From assembly GCF_026967475.1 (NCBI RefSeq), contig NZ_CP114058.1, positions 248,001 to 312,000 of the forward strand: DNA of 64,000 bases, written 5' to 3'. A model generated the notes under the pieces. That model was not told the origin of the DNA. It searched no databases and saw only the letters and a program-made list of their open reading frames with translations. Positions 22,966 through 31,545 of this stretch are shown one piece after another. This DNA is from Rouxiella chamberiensis (GTDB lineage: Bacteria; Pseudomonadota; Gammaproteobacteria; Enterobacterales; Enterobacteriaceae). Within the stretch, counting starts at the first letter, position 1; each line of letters starts with the position of its first letter. The translations under genes and the position numbers were made by a program.

Positions 22966-24279
22966 CTATCTACACCATTTTTCAATTGTCAGGGCGATGG
23001 CTTTGGTGCAGCTCACCAGATCGGCGATGGAGACGCGTTCATTGGGCTGGTGGGACTGCGCAGGGTCGCCGGGGCCGAAATTGACGGTCGGGGTATTGCC
23101 CAGACCGCTCGGCAGGCCGATGTCGCTGTGCGCACCAAATCCCGAGAGCACAGGTGAAAGATCGGCTTCGATCACGGCCTGCTGGAAAGTTTGCACAAAC
23201 GGGTGATCGGCCGGGATCTCGGCGCAGTCGGCGTCGAGGATCCACTCGATGGTGGCCGGATGCTGGCGCAGATAAGGATCCGCCAGACAAATATTTGCCA
23301 GATGCTCCTCGACTTCGCGCTTCACATGGCCGCCAAGCCCAAACTCGTCTTTTTCGGACGGAAGATACTGCACGTCGATGATGATTTCGCCATACCCTGC
23401 GGTAGAAGATGCGTGCTCGCCCACCTTGAGCTGAGTAACCAGAATCTGATTCGGCAACGCCATTAACGGATGATTCTTTTTAGGATCAAACTGCCAGCGG
23501 CGGTTGATGATATCGATGCCGTCCATAATCTGGCGGCAAAGCTGCACTGCATCGACAGGCCCGGTGCCATACCATGAATTCGGCATCAGTTCGGCATGGC
23601 CGCCCACGCCATTGACCAGAATCTTGCCCCAGAGAATGCCGTGGCACAGCGGGGCAATGCGGTTGGCACTCGGCTCGGTCATGATGCCTGCATCAGCCTT
23701 GAAGCCGCGATCCACCATTGCGAGCGATCCCATGCCGCCTATCTCTTCGTCCACGACAGTGGTAAAGACCACGTCACCGGCATGTTTGATACCCAGTTCA
23801 TGCAGAAACTCCACCGCCATCAGCATACAGGCGACACCGCCTTTCATATCGACGGCACCGCGTCCAAAGACGTGTTCGTCAATCACTTCAGGGACAAAAG
23901 GATCGGTGTTCCAGTGCGCGCGTGCGCCGGGTGGCACGACGTCGATGTGCCCGGTCAGCATGATGGATTTCCCGCCGCCTGTGCCTTTCAATGTGCCGCC
24001 AAGATTGGGGCGACCTTCAAAAGTGCGGCCCTTGTTGGCTCCCGGTCGACCCTTGTATTTCTCGTACAATGCCGGGCCGTCGGGGTCCCAGAGGTCGGTC
24101 GTCATGCCCAGCGCTTCGAGACGCTGTTGCAGGTAACGCTGGCAGTCATGCTCGCCCGGACCGGCCTGTGTCGGGTCGGCAAGCACGATGGACGGAAAGG
24201 ATAAAATATCGCACAGCGTCTCGACGATGCGCTGCGGATTTGCTTCTATGTGCGCGGAAATCTTTTCTGAAAGAGACAT
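22966..24279 (-). CDS. M20 family metallopeptidase (ArgE/DapE/ACY1 type)
   Basis: A zinc-dependent amidohydrolase/peptidase of 437 residues. GHIDVVPPG, FGRGAVDMKGG, VVDEEIGGMGS and the C-terminal GFGAHSDIG match the metal-ligand motifs of the family (His-Asp, Asp, Glu-Glu, His). It is the last gene of the leftward operon, its ATG overlapping the stop of the upstream permease. The proximity to an importer suggests it cleaves an N-acyl or amide bond in the imported compound. The substrate is unknown. Confidence 0.85.
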   Translation of the reverse strand: MSLSEKISAHIEANPQRIVETLCDILSFPSIVLADPTQAGPGEHDCQRYLQQRLEALGMTTDLWDPDGPALYEKYKGRPGANKGRTFEGRPNLGGTLKGTGGGKSIMLTGHIDVVPPGARAHWNTDPFVPEVIDEHVFGRGAVDMKGGVACMLMAVEFLHELGIKHAGDVVFTTVVDEEIGGMGSLAMVDRGFKADAGIMTEPSANRIAPLCHGILWGKILVNGVGGHAELMPNSWYGTGPVDAVQLCRQIMDGIDIINRRWQFDPKKNHPLMALPNQILVTQLKVGEHASSTAGYGEIIIDVQYLPSEKDEFGLGGHVKREVEEHLANICLADPYLRQHPATIEWILDADCAEIPADHPFVQTFQQAVIEADLSPVLSGFGAHSDIGLPSGLGNTPTVNFGPGDPAQSHQPNERVSIADLVSCTKAIALTIEKWCR

Positions 24280-25268
24280 TATCGGGCTCCGTTTATTTGC
24301 GAAACGCGTGAAGAAAGTCGGTCGGCGAGCAGTACGGCTATCAGCAGCAGACCCACGACGCCGACTTGCCAGACGCTGTTGATGCCAAACTGCAGCATGC
24401 TGGTTTTCAGCGCGACCAGCAGCAGCACGGCAGCAAAAACGCCGCTCACGCCCCCTTTGCCGCCAAAGATGGCGATACCGCCGAGCAGTGCAGCAGTCAG
24501 TGATTCAAGTTCCAGATTGACGCCGGCGTCCGGTCGGCCGCTGCCCAGCCACGACAGGGAAACAAAGCTCGCCGCGCCCGCCAGCAGACCGCACAGGCTG
24601 TAAAGCACGATCCGCATCCGGTCTACCGGAATACCGACCAGCCGCGCCGCGTGTTCGTTGAATCCCATGGCATAAATCCAGCGGCCCCACGAGGTGAAGG
24701 AGAGCAGGATGGCGACGATGACAAACGCGGGCAGAACCAGCGTCAGGAAGGGCAGTGGAACATCGCCCAGCATGCCGCGACCCCACGGCAGCGCCCAGGC
24801 AGGCACGCCGCTTTGGGCTGCACCATCGGTGAGACACAGCGCCAGTCCGGAATAGAGATAGAAGGTGCCGAGGGTGACAATCAGCGGATAAATGCGCAGT
24901 CTGGCGACCAGAATGCCGTTGAGGGCGCCGAGCAACGCGCCACACAGCAGGCAAACGACCGGCAGGAGAGCAGGCGGCAATCCGGCCTGCACACTGGTTA
25001 CGCCGACAATGGCTGACAGCGACACATTGCCGCCGACGGAGAGGTCGATGCCCGCGCCGCCACACAGCACGACCAGTGCCTGTCCCAGTGAAACCAGCGC
25101 CAGCAGGGTGGCGAACTGCAAAATGCTGCCGAGCGTCGCGCCCGAGAAAATGGAGGGCTGGGCGATGACCACGACCAGAATCAGCACTGTCCACAGTGCG
25201 GCCAGAATCGTCAGTACCAGATTTCGCTGACACCAGCGCAGCGTACTTGCCTTGTTCAGGGCCTTCAT
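24279..25268 (-). CDS. Sugar-type ABC transporter permease (RbsC family), second copy
   Basis: A membrane subunit of 329 residues with about 8-10 hydrophobic segments and the RbsC-family GGAGIDLSVGGNVSLSA motif. ATG 25268 overlaps the stop of the upstream permease (ATGA) and is preferred to upstream starts. A later segment, LTAALLGGIAIFGGKGGVSGVF, is also typical. It presumably pairs with the neighbouring permease as a heterodimer, since both are kept in one operon. Confidence 0.85.
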   Translation of the reverse strand: MKALNKASTLRWCQRNLVLTILAALWTVLILVVVIAQPSIFSGATLGSILQFATLLALVSLGQALVVLCGGAGIDLSVGGNVSLSAIVGVTSVQAGLPPALLPVVCLLCGALLGALNGILVARLRIYPLIVTLGTFYLYSGLALCLTDGAAQSGVPAWALPWGRGMLGDVPLPFLTLVLPAFVIVAILLSFTSWGRWIYAMGFNEHAARLVGIPVDRMRIVLYSLCGLLAGAASFVSLSWLGSGRPDAGVNLELESLTAALLGGIAIFGGKGGVSGVFAAVLLLVALKTSMLQFGINSVWQVGVVGLLLIAVLLADRLSSRVSQINGAR

Positions 25269-26299
25269 GAAGATTGTCTCCGTTTGAGGCGCATCATCCA
25301 CGGCGCATATTTCAGTCTTCCGGTGGCCACTTCGGCAATCAGCACCAGCAACAGCAGCGCACCGGTCACCACGGTTTGCCACAGTGACGGAACGCCCATC
25401 AGCAGCAGGCCGTTTTGCAGGATCCGCAGCAGAAAGACGCCGAGCACCGTGCCGAGCAGACTACAGTGACCGCCCATGATGCTGGTGCCGCCGAGCACCA
25501 CGGCTGCGATAGCCTCAAGCGCCAGCGTACTGCCGATAGTCATCTCCACGTTGCGGTAGGTCGCGACATAAAAGGTCGCGGCCAATCCGCACAGTGCGCC
25601 GCTAATAATAAAAGTAATAAAACGAACCCGCGTGACGGCGATGCCGGAAAGGCGTGCCTTGTCGGGAGAGTGGCCGACAGCCAGCAGATGCGGGCCGAAA
25701 GGCGTGCGGCGCAGCGCCAGCCAGACCATAAAATAGGCCAGCACGATGACCCAAACCGTCACGGGCAGGCCAAGCAGTCGTGTTTCAAGCTGCCGGGTCA
25801 GCGTGGCGGGCAGCCCCGACAGCCACTGGCCGCCGAGCAGGGCGAAAACGGCGGTACGATAGACGCCGTAAAGCCCGAGCGTGCCGACAATCGACGGGAT
25901 CTTGCCGAGCACCACCACGCAGGCGGTAATCAGCCCGGCGAGAATGCCAATCAGCGGGCCAGCGAGTGCCGTGAGAGCGGGGGCGAGCGGGGTATTGAGC
26001 AGTTGCCCGACACCTATCGCCGCCAGCCCCATGACCACGCCGACAGACACATCAACTCCGCCCATCGCCAGCAGAAGCGTCATGCCCAGGCCAATCAGCA
26101 GTAACTCGACGCTATTGCGCATGACGGTCGTTAAATTATCGACCGTCGCGAAATACGGCGAGGACAGGCTAAAAACCACCAAGGCCAGCAGACAGACGCA
26201 GGCCAGCGTCAGTTCCCGCCCGGATAAAGAAAGAGACGAGGTCAAGCTCTTGCGATTTACCACAGCGCTGCGCTCTCCATTGGGGTTGAATCCCTTCAT
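25265..26299 (-). CDS. Sugar-type ABC transporter permease (RbsC family), first copy
   Basis: A 344-residue membrane permease with the signature AMGGVDVSVGVVMGL and the conserved LEAIAAVVLGGTSIMGG near the C-terminus. It follows the binding-protein gene with no gap and overlaps the second permease by 4 bases. The N-terminal 28 residues before the first membrane segment are polar, and a later start cannot be excluded. Confidence 0.85.
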   Translation of the reverse strand: MKGFNPNGERSAVVNRKSLTSSLSLSGRELTLACVCLLALVVFSLSSPYFATVDNLTTVMRNSVELLLIGLGMTLLLAMGGVDVSVGVVMGLAAIGVGQLLNTPLAPALTALAGPLIGILAGLITACVVVLGKIPSIVGTLGLYGVYRTAVFALLGGQWLSGLPATLTRQLETRLLGLPVTVWVIVLAYFMVWLALRRTPFGPHLLAVGHSPDKARLSGIAVTRVRFITFIISGALCGLAATFYVATYRNVEMTIGSTLALEAIAAVVLGGTSIMGGHCSLLGTVLGVFLLRILQNGLLLMGVPSLWQTVVTGALLLLVLIAEVATGRLKYAPWMMRLKRRQSS

Positions 26300-27304
26300 T
26301 TAGAAATGGAACTGGTCGACATTTTTAGCCGTGAAGACCGCAGGCGCGCCGAGCAGCAAAATGCCGGTTTTCGCGTCGTATTTAACCGGTTGGTCCAGCC
26401 CCGGCACCGTATTTTCGGCACTGAAACTTTTGCCATCAATCAGCTGTTTACCGGCCCAGACGGTCAGATAACCCAGTTTTTCGGGATCCCACAGCACGGA
26501 GAAACCAAAGGAGCCGCTTTTAAGATAGGCACGCGCGGTGTTTGGGCTGCAATAGCCGGTGCCGACCACTTTGCCGACCTTTCCTGCGGTTTCTATTGCC
26601 TGCGCCACGCCCGGACAGGTTGTCGAAGCGACGGCAATAATGCCTTTCAGATCAGGATGGGAAGCCATGAGATCGGTGGCTATCTGCGCCGCCCGGCTCG
26701 AGGTGCCACCGGCAAACTGAGGTTTCAGCAACGTGACATTCGGGTATTTTTCCTTCACCCGTTTCTGCATGAAACCAATCCAGGCATTGAGGTTGGAGGC
26801 GGTGGCCTCACCCGAAACGATGCCGATGGTGGCGTGATCGCCGACGCGTTCAACCATTTGATCAATGATAGTTTCGCCGAGTCCCTGATCGGTGGCCTGC
26901 GCCACATAAACCGCGCGGCCGCTGTCGGGCGCATCACTGTCGCTGGTGAACAGTTTGATGTTTTTGGCTTTGGCCTGCGCGACAACGGGGGCAATGCTCG
27001 AAGCATCGAGTACGCTTACGGAAATGGCGTTGACACCTTGAGCTATCAGGTTTTGCACGATTTGCAGTTGGTCCATCGGGTTGGTATCGACCGGCCCCGT
27101 GTAGACAAAATCCACGCCAAACGCTTTAGCCGCGCGCGTACCGCCGTCCTGCATCGCCTTGAAATACGGAATGCCGACAATCTGCGGCACAAAGGCCACT
27201 TTCGGCTTATCTGCCGCGAAAGCACCCGTGATGCCACAGGCGAGCAGGGCAGAGGTTACTAACGTGGCGGCAAGGGTCTTAACGATTCGTGAAGTCTTTG
27301 ACAT
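26300..27304 (-). CDS. Periplasmic sugar-binding protein (type 1, RbsB/RhaS-like)
   Basis: A solute-binding protein of 334 residues with a signal peptide ending near GAFA, followed by ADKPKVAFVPQIVGIPYFKAM. It contains the Peripla_BP_4 pattern: DPMDQLQIVQNLI-like helix, SVLDASSIAPVV, SDSDAPDSGRAVYV and GIVSGEATASN. It resembles AI-2/rhamnose-type binding proteins. The ligand cannot be told from sequence alone. It is placed third in the operon, after the amidotransferase-like and ATPase genes. Confidence 0.85.
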   Translation of the reverse strand: MSKTSRIVKTLAATLVTSALLACGITGAFAADKPKVAFVPQIVGIPYFKAMQDGGTRAAKAFGVDFVYTGPVDTNPMDQLQIVQNLIAQGVNAISVSVLDASSIAPVVAQAKAKNIKLFTSDSDAPDSGRAVYVAQATDQGLGETIIDQMVERVGDHATIGIVSGEATASNLNAWIGFMQKRVKEKYPNVTLLKPQFAGGTSSRAAQIATDLMASHPDLKGIIAVASTTCPGVAQAIETAGKVGKVVGTGYCSPNTARAYLKSGSFGFSVLWDPEKLGYLTVWAGKQLIDGKSFSAENTVPGLDQPVKYDAKTGILLLGAPAVFTAKNVDQFHF

Positions 27305-27337
27305 AAGGGATCCACCATCTATAAAGGAGTAGCGCAG

Positions 27338-28111
27338 CTACACGGTGACGGCATCAAACGCTCGCGCGTCGGGATGGGCGCCGGTAATTAACGAAACAAT
27401 CTCTTCGGGGGTTGTCTCGGCACGGCGTCGTTCGGCAATTTTGCGGCCCCGACGGAAAACCACCATCCGGTCGGCAACGTCGAAAACGTCGGAAATATTG
27501 TGACTAATCAACACCACCGCGCAGCCGCGTTCGGCCAGCTTGCGGGTGAGGGCCAGCACTTTGCGCGTTTCGGCAACGGCCAGTGCCGCTGTGGGTTCAT
27601 CCATAATCACCAGACGGGCATCAAGATTGAGCGCCCGGCAAATCGCCACCGCCTGACGCTGCCCGCCAGACAGACTGCCGACGGGGGCCAGTGGATCGCT
27701 GATGTGCGCCTCGAGTTCCTGCAACAGTTCGGCGACGCGCGACTGCATTGCCTGCTGACGTAAAAACGGAATCCCGAGAAAGCGGCGTTTCAGCTCGCGA
27801 CCAAGAAACACGTTTTCGGCAATCGACAGATTTTCGGACAGGGCAAGCTCCTGAAAAATCGTCGCGATACCGCGATCGGCGGCCTGTTTCGGCGAGGCAA
27901 AGACCGCAGGTTCACCCGCGACCAGCAGCTCGCCGGAACTCGCGGGGTAGGCGCCTGCCAGCACTTTGGTAAAGGTTGATTTACCGGCCCCGTTATCGCC
28001 GAGCAGCGCCAGCACTTCGCCGGCGTAAATATCGATATTGATGTCGTTGAGCGCGGTCAGTGCACCAAAACGCTTGCTGATATGTCTGGCCTGAACGTAG
28101 GGTTGACTCAT
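27338..28111 (-). CDS. Sugar ABC transporter ATP-binding protein (single domain)
   Basis: A 257-residue ATPase with Walker A GDNGAGKST, the Q-loop FQELAL, signature SLSGGQRQAVAICRAL, Walker B LVIMDEPTAAL and switch His in VVLISHNISDV. Most RbsA-type ATPases carry two such domains. This one has only one, as in FrcA, and so would work as a dimer. Confidence 0.88.
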   Translation of the reverse strand: MSQPYVQARHISKRFGALTALNDINIDIYAGEVLALLGDNGAGKSTFTKVLAGAYPASSGELLVAGEPAVFASPKQAADRGIATIFQELALSENLSIAENVFLGRELKRRFLGIPFLRQQAMQSRVAELLQELEAHISDPLAPVGSLSGGQRQAVAICRALNLDARLVIMDEPTAALAVAETRKVLALTRKLAERGCAVVLISHNISDVFDVADRMVVFRRGRKIAERRRAETTPEEIVSLITGAHPDARAFDAVTV

Positions 28112-28128
28112 CCGCGATGCCCTCGGCG

Positions 28129-28902
28129 TTATTTATCTTCCAGACGGGTAAGCCAGCTCAGGCAGTTTTTCCACAGCTGGTCATAACCCGGCCACTGAAT
28201 GAACTCACCCGGAACCCAATGCGGGCCGATATCGGAAGTCCAGACCAGCGAACGACCTTCGCCGTAGGTTCCGCTGACCAGCAGAGGATGTCCGCCTTCG
28301 TCGTCGGGCAAGGTCGCGAGCACTTCAGCGCCGTCTTTCAGCAGCACTTCGTTGGCACCCAGAAGCAGCGGCCATTCGCCTTCGATGCCTTTGAGAATCG
28401 GATGGGTGCTATCGGCAGTTATCTTTGCCGAAAAACCTTCTGGAATTTCCAGACGATCGTCGTAAGGCAGGCAGGTGACCGGCAAGGCTTCTTCAACCGG
28501 CGTATTGCGCCAGCGGGCCTTGCCGTCGATACCCTGGAAGGAGAAATAACCGCCTATCATCATCAGGCCGCCGCCTTCTGCGGTCCATTGACGTAAAAGT
28601 TTAAGGCGGTTGGGCATGGGTTTGCTGTGCATCCATACTGCCGGTGGCAACAGCAGGGAGTTTGCGCCGATATCGGACAGGATAATGGCGTCATAGGCCT
28701 TGAGGCCTTCCAGATCGAACGGCAGCTTTTCAACCACTTCGTGAGCGGGCATATACGTCAGCTCGAATTCGGTATTTTCGAGGGCCTTGACCAATGGTTC
28801 GGCCCCTAGATGAAAAGTCACACTGCCGAACTGATCGAAGCCTTTATAATGGGTCGAAGAACTGACCCAGCTTTCACCCAACAACAATACGCGCTTGCTC
28901 AT
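28129..28902 (-). CDS. Glutamine amidotransferase-like (ThuA/DUF1355-type) protein
   Basis: 257 residues from ATG 28902, which has AGGAG about 9 bases upstream. The fold blocks RVLLLGESWVSSSTHYKGFDQFGSV, YDAIILSDIGANSLLLPP and WTAEGGGLMMIGGYFSFQGIDG suggest a class I glutamine-amidotransferase-like domain. No obvious Cys nucleophile in the usual position is seen. It heads the operon with the importer and M20 peptidase and may act on the same imported compound. The function is unknown. Confidence 0.7.
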   Translation of the reverse strand: MSKRVLLLGESWVSSSTHYKGFDQFGSVTFHLGAEPLVKALENTEFELTYMPAHEVVEKLPFDLEGLKAYDAIILSDIGANSLLLPPAVWMHSKPMPNRLKLLRQWTAEGGGLMMIGGYFSFQGIDGKARWRNTPVEEALPVTCLPYDDRLEIPEGFSAKITADSTHPILKGIEGEWPLLLGANEVLLKDGAEVLATLPDDEGGHPLLVSGTYGEGRSLVWTSDIGPHWVPGEFIQWPGYDQLWKNCLSWLTRLEDK

Positions 28903-28952
28903 ACCGCTTTCTCCTGGTCGCTTTTTAAGCTGATAACAGTGTGATAACAAAG

Positions 28953-28977
28953 TAAACCGGTTTAGTAAAGCGGTTTA
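28953..28977. promoter_or_regulatory. Tandem palindromic operator upstream of the importer operon
   Basis: TAAACCGGTTTA at 28953-28964 is a perfect 12-base palindrome. TAAAGCGGTTTA at 28966-28977 is a one-mismatch copy with one base between. This form fits a LacI/GalR-type repressor. It lies about 50 bases upstream of the first gene. No matching regulator gene is next to it. Confidence 0.6.
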
Positions 28978-28984
28978 GTGGTGG

Positions 28985-29190
28985 ATATTTCACCCATTTC
29001 GCCACGTATAAGGGTAATGTATGAAGGTCGCCGTAAAAGGGAAGAATAGAGAAATAAAACTTATACTCGCAGAGAATTGGACTGATGCAGGAGAAGGGGA
29101 GATAACAAGTTCGAAGACGTTTGAATTCAAGAGACGAGGAAATAGAGAAGGAACAATGAAAGAAGGAAGAAGGAAGAAGTTTCGCTGGCC
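28985..29190. other. Gene-free stretch with strong purine bias
   Basis: No gene is recognised. From about 29031 to 29180 the given strand is strongly rich in A and G, with repeated GAAG/AGGA units, unlike the flanking DNA. It separates the importer operon promoter from the end of the tRNA cluster. Confidence 0.5.
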
Positions 29191-29199
29191 CTGAAACGC

Positions 29200-29225
29200 A
29201 AAAAACGCCCGTTAGGCGCTTTTTT
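29200..29225 (-). terminator. Terminator of the tRNA-Val/Lys operon
   Basis: CGCC and GGCG arms around a five-base loop, with six A on one side and six T on the other, lie 10 bases past tRNA-Lys in its direction of transcription. Confidence 0.8.
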
Positions 29226-29234
29226 CTTACTAAG

Positions 29235-29310
29235 TGGTGGGTCGTGCGGGATTCGAACCTGCGACCAATTGATTAAAAGTCAACTGCTCTACCAACTGAG
29301 CTAACGACCC
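29235..29310 (-). tRNA. lysV: tRNA-Lys (TTT)
   Basis: The minus strand gives a full cloverleaf of 76 bases with encoded CCA. The acceptor is GGGTCGT, the D loop AGCTCAGTTGGTAGAGC, the anticodon loop CTTTTAA with anticodon TTT, and the T arm GGTTCGAATCC. It is the last gene of the Val-Lys cluster, which is next to gltX in E. coli too. Confidence 0.97.
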
Positions 29311-29350
29311 ACTTTTTAGTAACTGTCTTGTACTCTTCAATTATCAGAAG

Positions 29351-29426
29351 TGGTGGGCGATGACGGGCTCGAACCGCCGACCCCCTCCGTGTAAAGGAGA
29401 TGCTCTACCAACTGAGCTAATCGCCC
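29351..29426 (-). tRNA. tRNA-Val (TAC), copy 4 in transcription order
   Basis: The minus strand has acceptor GGGCGAT, anticodon loop CTTTACA with anticodon TAC, T arm GGTTCGAGCCC and encoded CCA. It is identical to the three other tRNA-Val genes here. Confidence 0.97.
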
Positions 29427-29464
29427 ACTTCTGAAAACTGTTTCGCAAGAAGATAACCGAGAAA

Positions 29465-29540
29465 TGGTGGGCGATGACGGGCTCGAACCGCCGACCCCCT
29501 CCGTGTAAAGGAGATGCTCTACCAACTGAGCTAATCGCCC
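29465..29540 (-). tRNA. tRNA-Val (TAC), copy 3 in transcription order
   Basis: Same 76-base tRNA-Val with encoded CCA as its neighbours. The spacers between copies differ in length and sequence (38, 39 and 43 bases). Confidence 0.97.
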
Positions 29541-29579
29541 ATTTCTCATTTCTTCTTACTGCACCATCACTCATAAGAG

Positions 29580-29655
29580 TGGTGGGCGATGACGGGCTCG
29601 AACCGCCGACCCCCTCCGTGTAAAGGAGATGCTCTACCAACTGAGCTAATCGCCC
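29580..29655 (-). tRNA. tRNA-Val (TAC), copy 2 in transcription order
   Basis: Identical 76-base tRNA-Val with anticodon TAC and encoded CCA. Confidence 0.97.
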
Positions 29656-29698
29656 ATCATAAGATGGCTTATCACAACGCGGTCACTCTTAAAAAGAG

Positions 29699-29774
29699 TG
29701 GTGGGCGATGACGGGCTCGAACCGCCGACCCCCTCCGTGTAAAGGAGATGCTCTACCAACTGAGCTAATCGCCC
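29699..29774 (-). tRNA. tRNA-Val (TAC), first in transcription order
   Basis: Identical 76-base tRNA-Val. The promoter of the cluster should lie just beyond 29775, in the gap shared with gltX, which is transcribed in the opposite direction. Confidence 0.97.
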
Positions 29775-30048
29775 CGTCGTGATGGAGTCGCATTATAGGG
29801 ATAGTTCGAATTGAGTCAACGGTTTTTAAAAACAAAAATGACTGTTCGGCGTAAAACTAGACAAGCCGCCAAAAAAGTATGCAATCCGGTCTATTCTTTA
29901 TGCATCAATGGGCTATTTCGCTTCGGGTTTGGACGTATCGACGTTGAGGAATCGAGGTAGAGTGATAGAATGACTCCCACTTTTTATTAGTTAAGTGTCG
30001 CAATTTCACGCGACATCTATTTGAAACATAGTTAAGGCTGCTTCCCAG

Positions 30049-31464
30049 ATGAAAATCAAAACCCGTTTTGCTCCCAGCCCAACCGGCTATTTGCACGTTG
30101 GCGGCGCGCGTACTGCACTTTACTCCTGGCTTTTTGCCCGTAACCTGGGTGGCGAGTTTGTGTTACGTATAGAAGATACCGATCTGGAGCGTTCTACCCA
30201 GGCGGCAATCGATGCGATAATGGACGGGATGAACTGGCTGAATCTGGACTGGAACGAAGGCCCGTATTTCCAGACCAAACGTTTCGACCGTTACAACGCG
30301 GTCATCGACGAAATGCTGGAAAACGGCACGGCCTATAAGTGTTACTGCTCCAAAGAGCGTCTCGAGGCGCTGCGTGAAGAGCAGATGGCCAACAACGAGA
30401 AGCCACGTTACGACGGTCGCTGCCGCGATAGCCACGAACATCACGCCGCCGACGAACCTTGCGTTGTACGTTTTCGTAATCCGCAGGAAGGCTCGGTTAT
30501 CTTTGATGACCAGATTCGTGGCCCTATCGAATTCAGCAACCTTGAGCTTGATGACCTTATCATTCGCCGCACCGACGGTTCACCGACTTACAACTTCTGT
30601 GTGGTTGTCGATGACTGGGATATGGAAATTACCCACGTTATTCGTGGCGAAGACCATATCAACAATACCCCGCGCCAGATTAACATTCTGAAAGCCCTGG
30701 GCGCGCCGGTACCGGTGTATGCACACGTGTCCATGATTCTGGGCGATGACGGCAAAAAGCTGTCCAAACGTCACGGTGCCGTGGGCGTCATGCAATATCG
30801 TGATGACGGCTATCTGCCGGAAGCCCTGCTGAACTATCTGGTGCGTCTGGGCTGGTCCCACGGCGATCAGGAAATCTTCAGCATTGATGAAATGAAAGTT
30901 ATGTTCAGTCTGGAAAACGTCAGCAAATCGGCCAGCGCCTTCAACACCGAAAAACTGCAATGGCTGAATCACCATTATATCAACGCGCTGCCGGCCGAAT
31001 ACGTGGCGACACATTTACAGTGGCACATCGAGCAGCAGGGCATTGATACCCGCAATGGTCCGCAGCTGTGCGAGCTGGTGAAACTGCTGGGCGAGCGCTG
31101 CAAGACGCTGAAAGAGATGGCCGAATCTTGCCACTATTTCTATGAGGACTTCAGCGAGTTCGACGCCGACGCGGCTAAAAAGCATTTGCGTCCGGTTGCC
31201 CGTCAGCCGCTTGAAGCCGTACGCGCCAACCTGGCCGCCATTACCGAATGGACGCCTGAAAACGTGCACAACGCCATTCAGGGCACGGCAGACGCGCTGG
31301 GTGTCGGCATGGGTAAAGTCGGCATGCCGCTGCGTGTGGCCGTTACCGGTGCGGGCATGTCGCCGGGTATGGACGTTACCGTTCACGCCATCGGCCAGCG
31401 CCGCACGCTGTCGCGTATCGATCAGGCTCTTGCCTTTATCGCCGAACGTGAAGCCCAGGCGTAA
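30049..31464 (+). CDS. gltX: Glutamyl-tRNA synthetase
   Basis: Class I aminoacyl-tRNA synthetase that charges tRNA-Glu, in the cytoplasm. It has 471 residues with HIGH-type [13 protein letters not shown] at the start and the KMSKS-type KKLSKRHGA near residue 240. The zinc-ligand cluster is CYCSKERLE...GRCRDSHEH (about 98-130). The C-terminal anticodon-binding part is complete. It is divergent from the tRNA cluster, as in E. coli. A strong hairpin terminator follows the stop. Confidence 0.98.
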   Translation: MKIKTRFAPSPTGYLHVGGARTALYSWLFARNLGGEFVLRIEDTDLERSTQAAIDAIMDGMNWLNLDWNEGPYFQTKRFDRYNAVIDEMLENGTAYKCYCSKERLEALREEQMANNEKPRYDGRCRDSHEHHAADEPCVVRFRNPQEGSVIFDDQIRGPIEFSNLELDDLIIRRTDGSPTYNFCVVVDDWDMEITHVIRGEDHINNTPRQINILKALGAPVPVYAHVSMILGDDGKKLSKRHGAVGVMQYRDDGYLPEALLNYLVRLGWSHGDQEIFSIDEMKVMFSLENVSKSASAFNTEKLQWLNHHYINALPAEYVATHLQWHIEQQGIDTRNGPQLCELVKLLGERCKTLKEMAESCHYFYEDFSEFDADAAKKHLRPVARQPLEAVRANLAAITEWTPENVHNAIQGTADALGVGMGKVGMPLRVAVTGAGMSPGMDVTVHAIGQRRTLSRIDQALAFIAEREAQA

Positions 31465-31493
31465 TTACCCGCCTCGCTAACGCATAGAAACAC

Positions 31494-31526
31494 AAAAGGC
31501 CAGCGGATTTTCCGACTGGCCTTTTT
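31494..31526. terminator. Bidirectional terminator between gltX and the FNT gene
   Basis: A long stem, AAAGGCCAG at 31495-31503 with CTGGCCTTT at 31516-31524, continued inside by CGGA/TCCG, is flanked by an A run and a T run. It can serve both convergent genes. Confidence 0.92.
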
Positions 31527-31545
31527 CATGCTTACTGCCTGAAGA

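Noticed and set aside
25415..26104. 229-codon frame opposite the importer permease
   Set aside because: Rich in Gln, Arg and His, with no known motif, it lies fully inside a recognised permease gene on the other strand.
29337..29640. Open frames across the tRNA-Val genes with repeated GGRRFEPVIAHH-type peptides
   Set aside because: They are readings of repeated tRNA genes, not proteins.
29235..29774. Regularly spaced 76-base repeats that look like a CRISPR array
   Set aside because: The repeats are tRNA-Val genes with a full cloverleaf and encoded CCA; spacers are 38-43 bases without array features and no cas gene is near.
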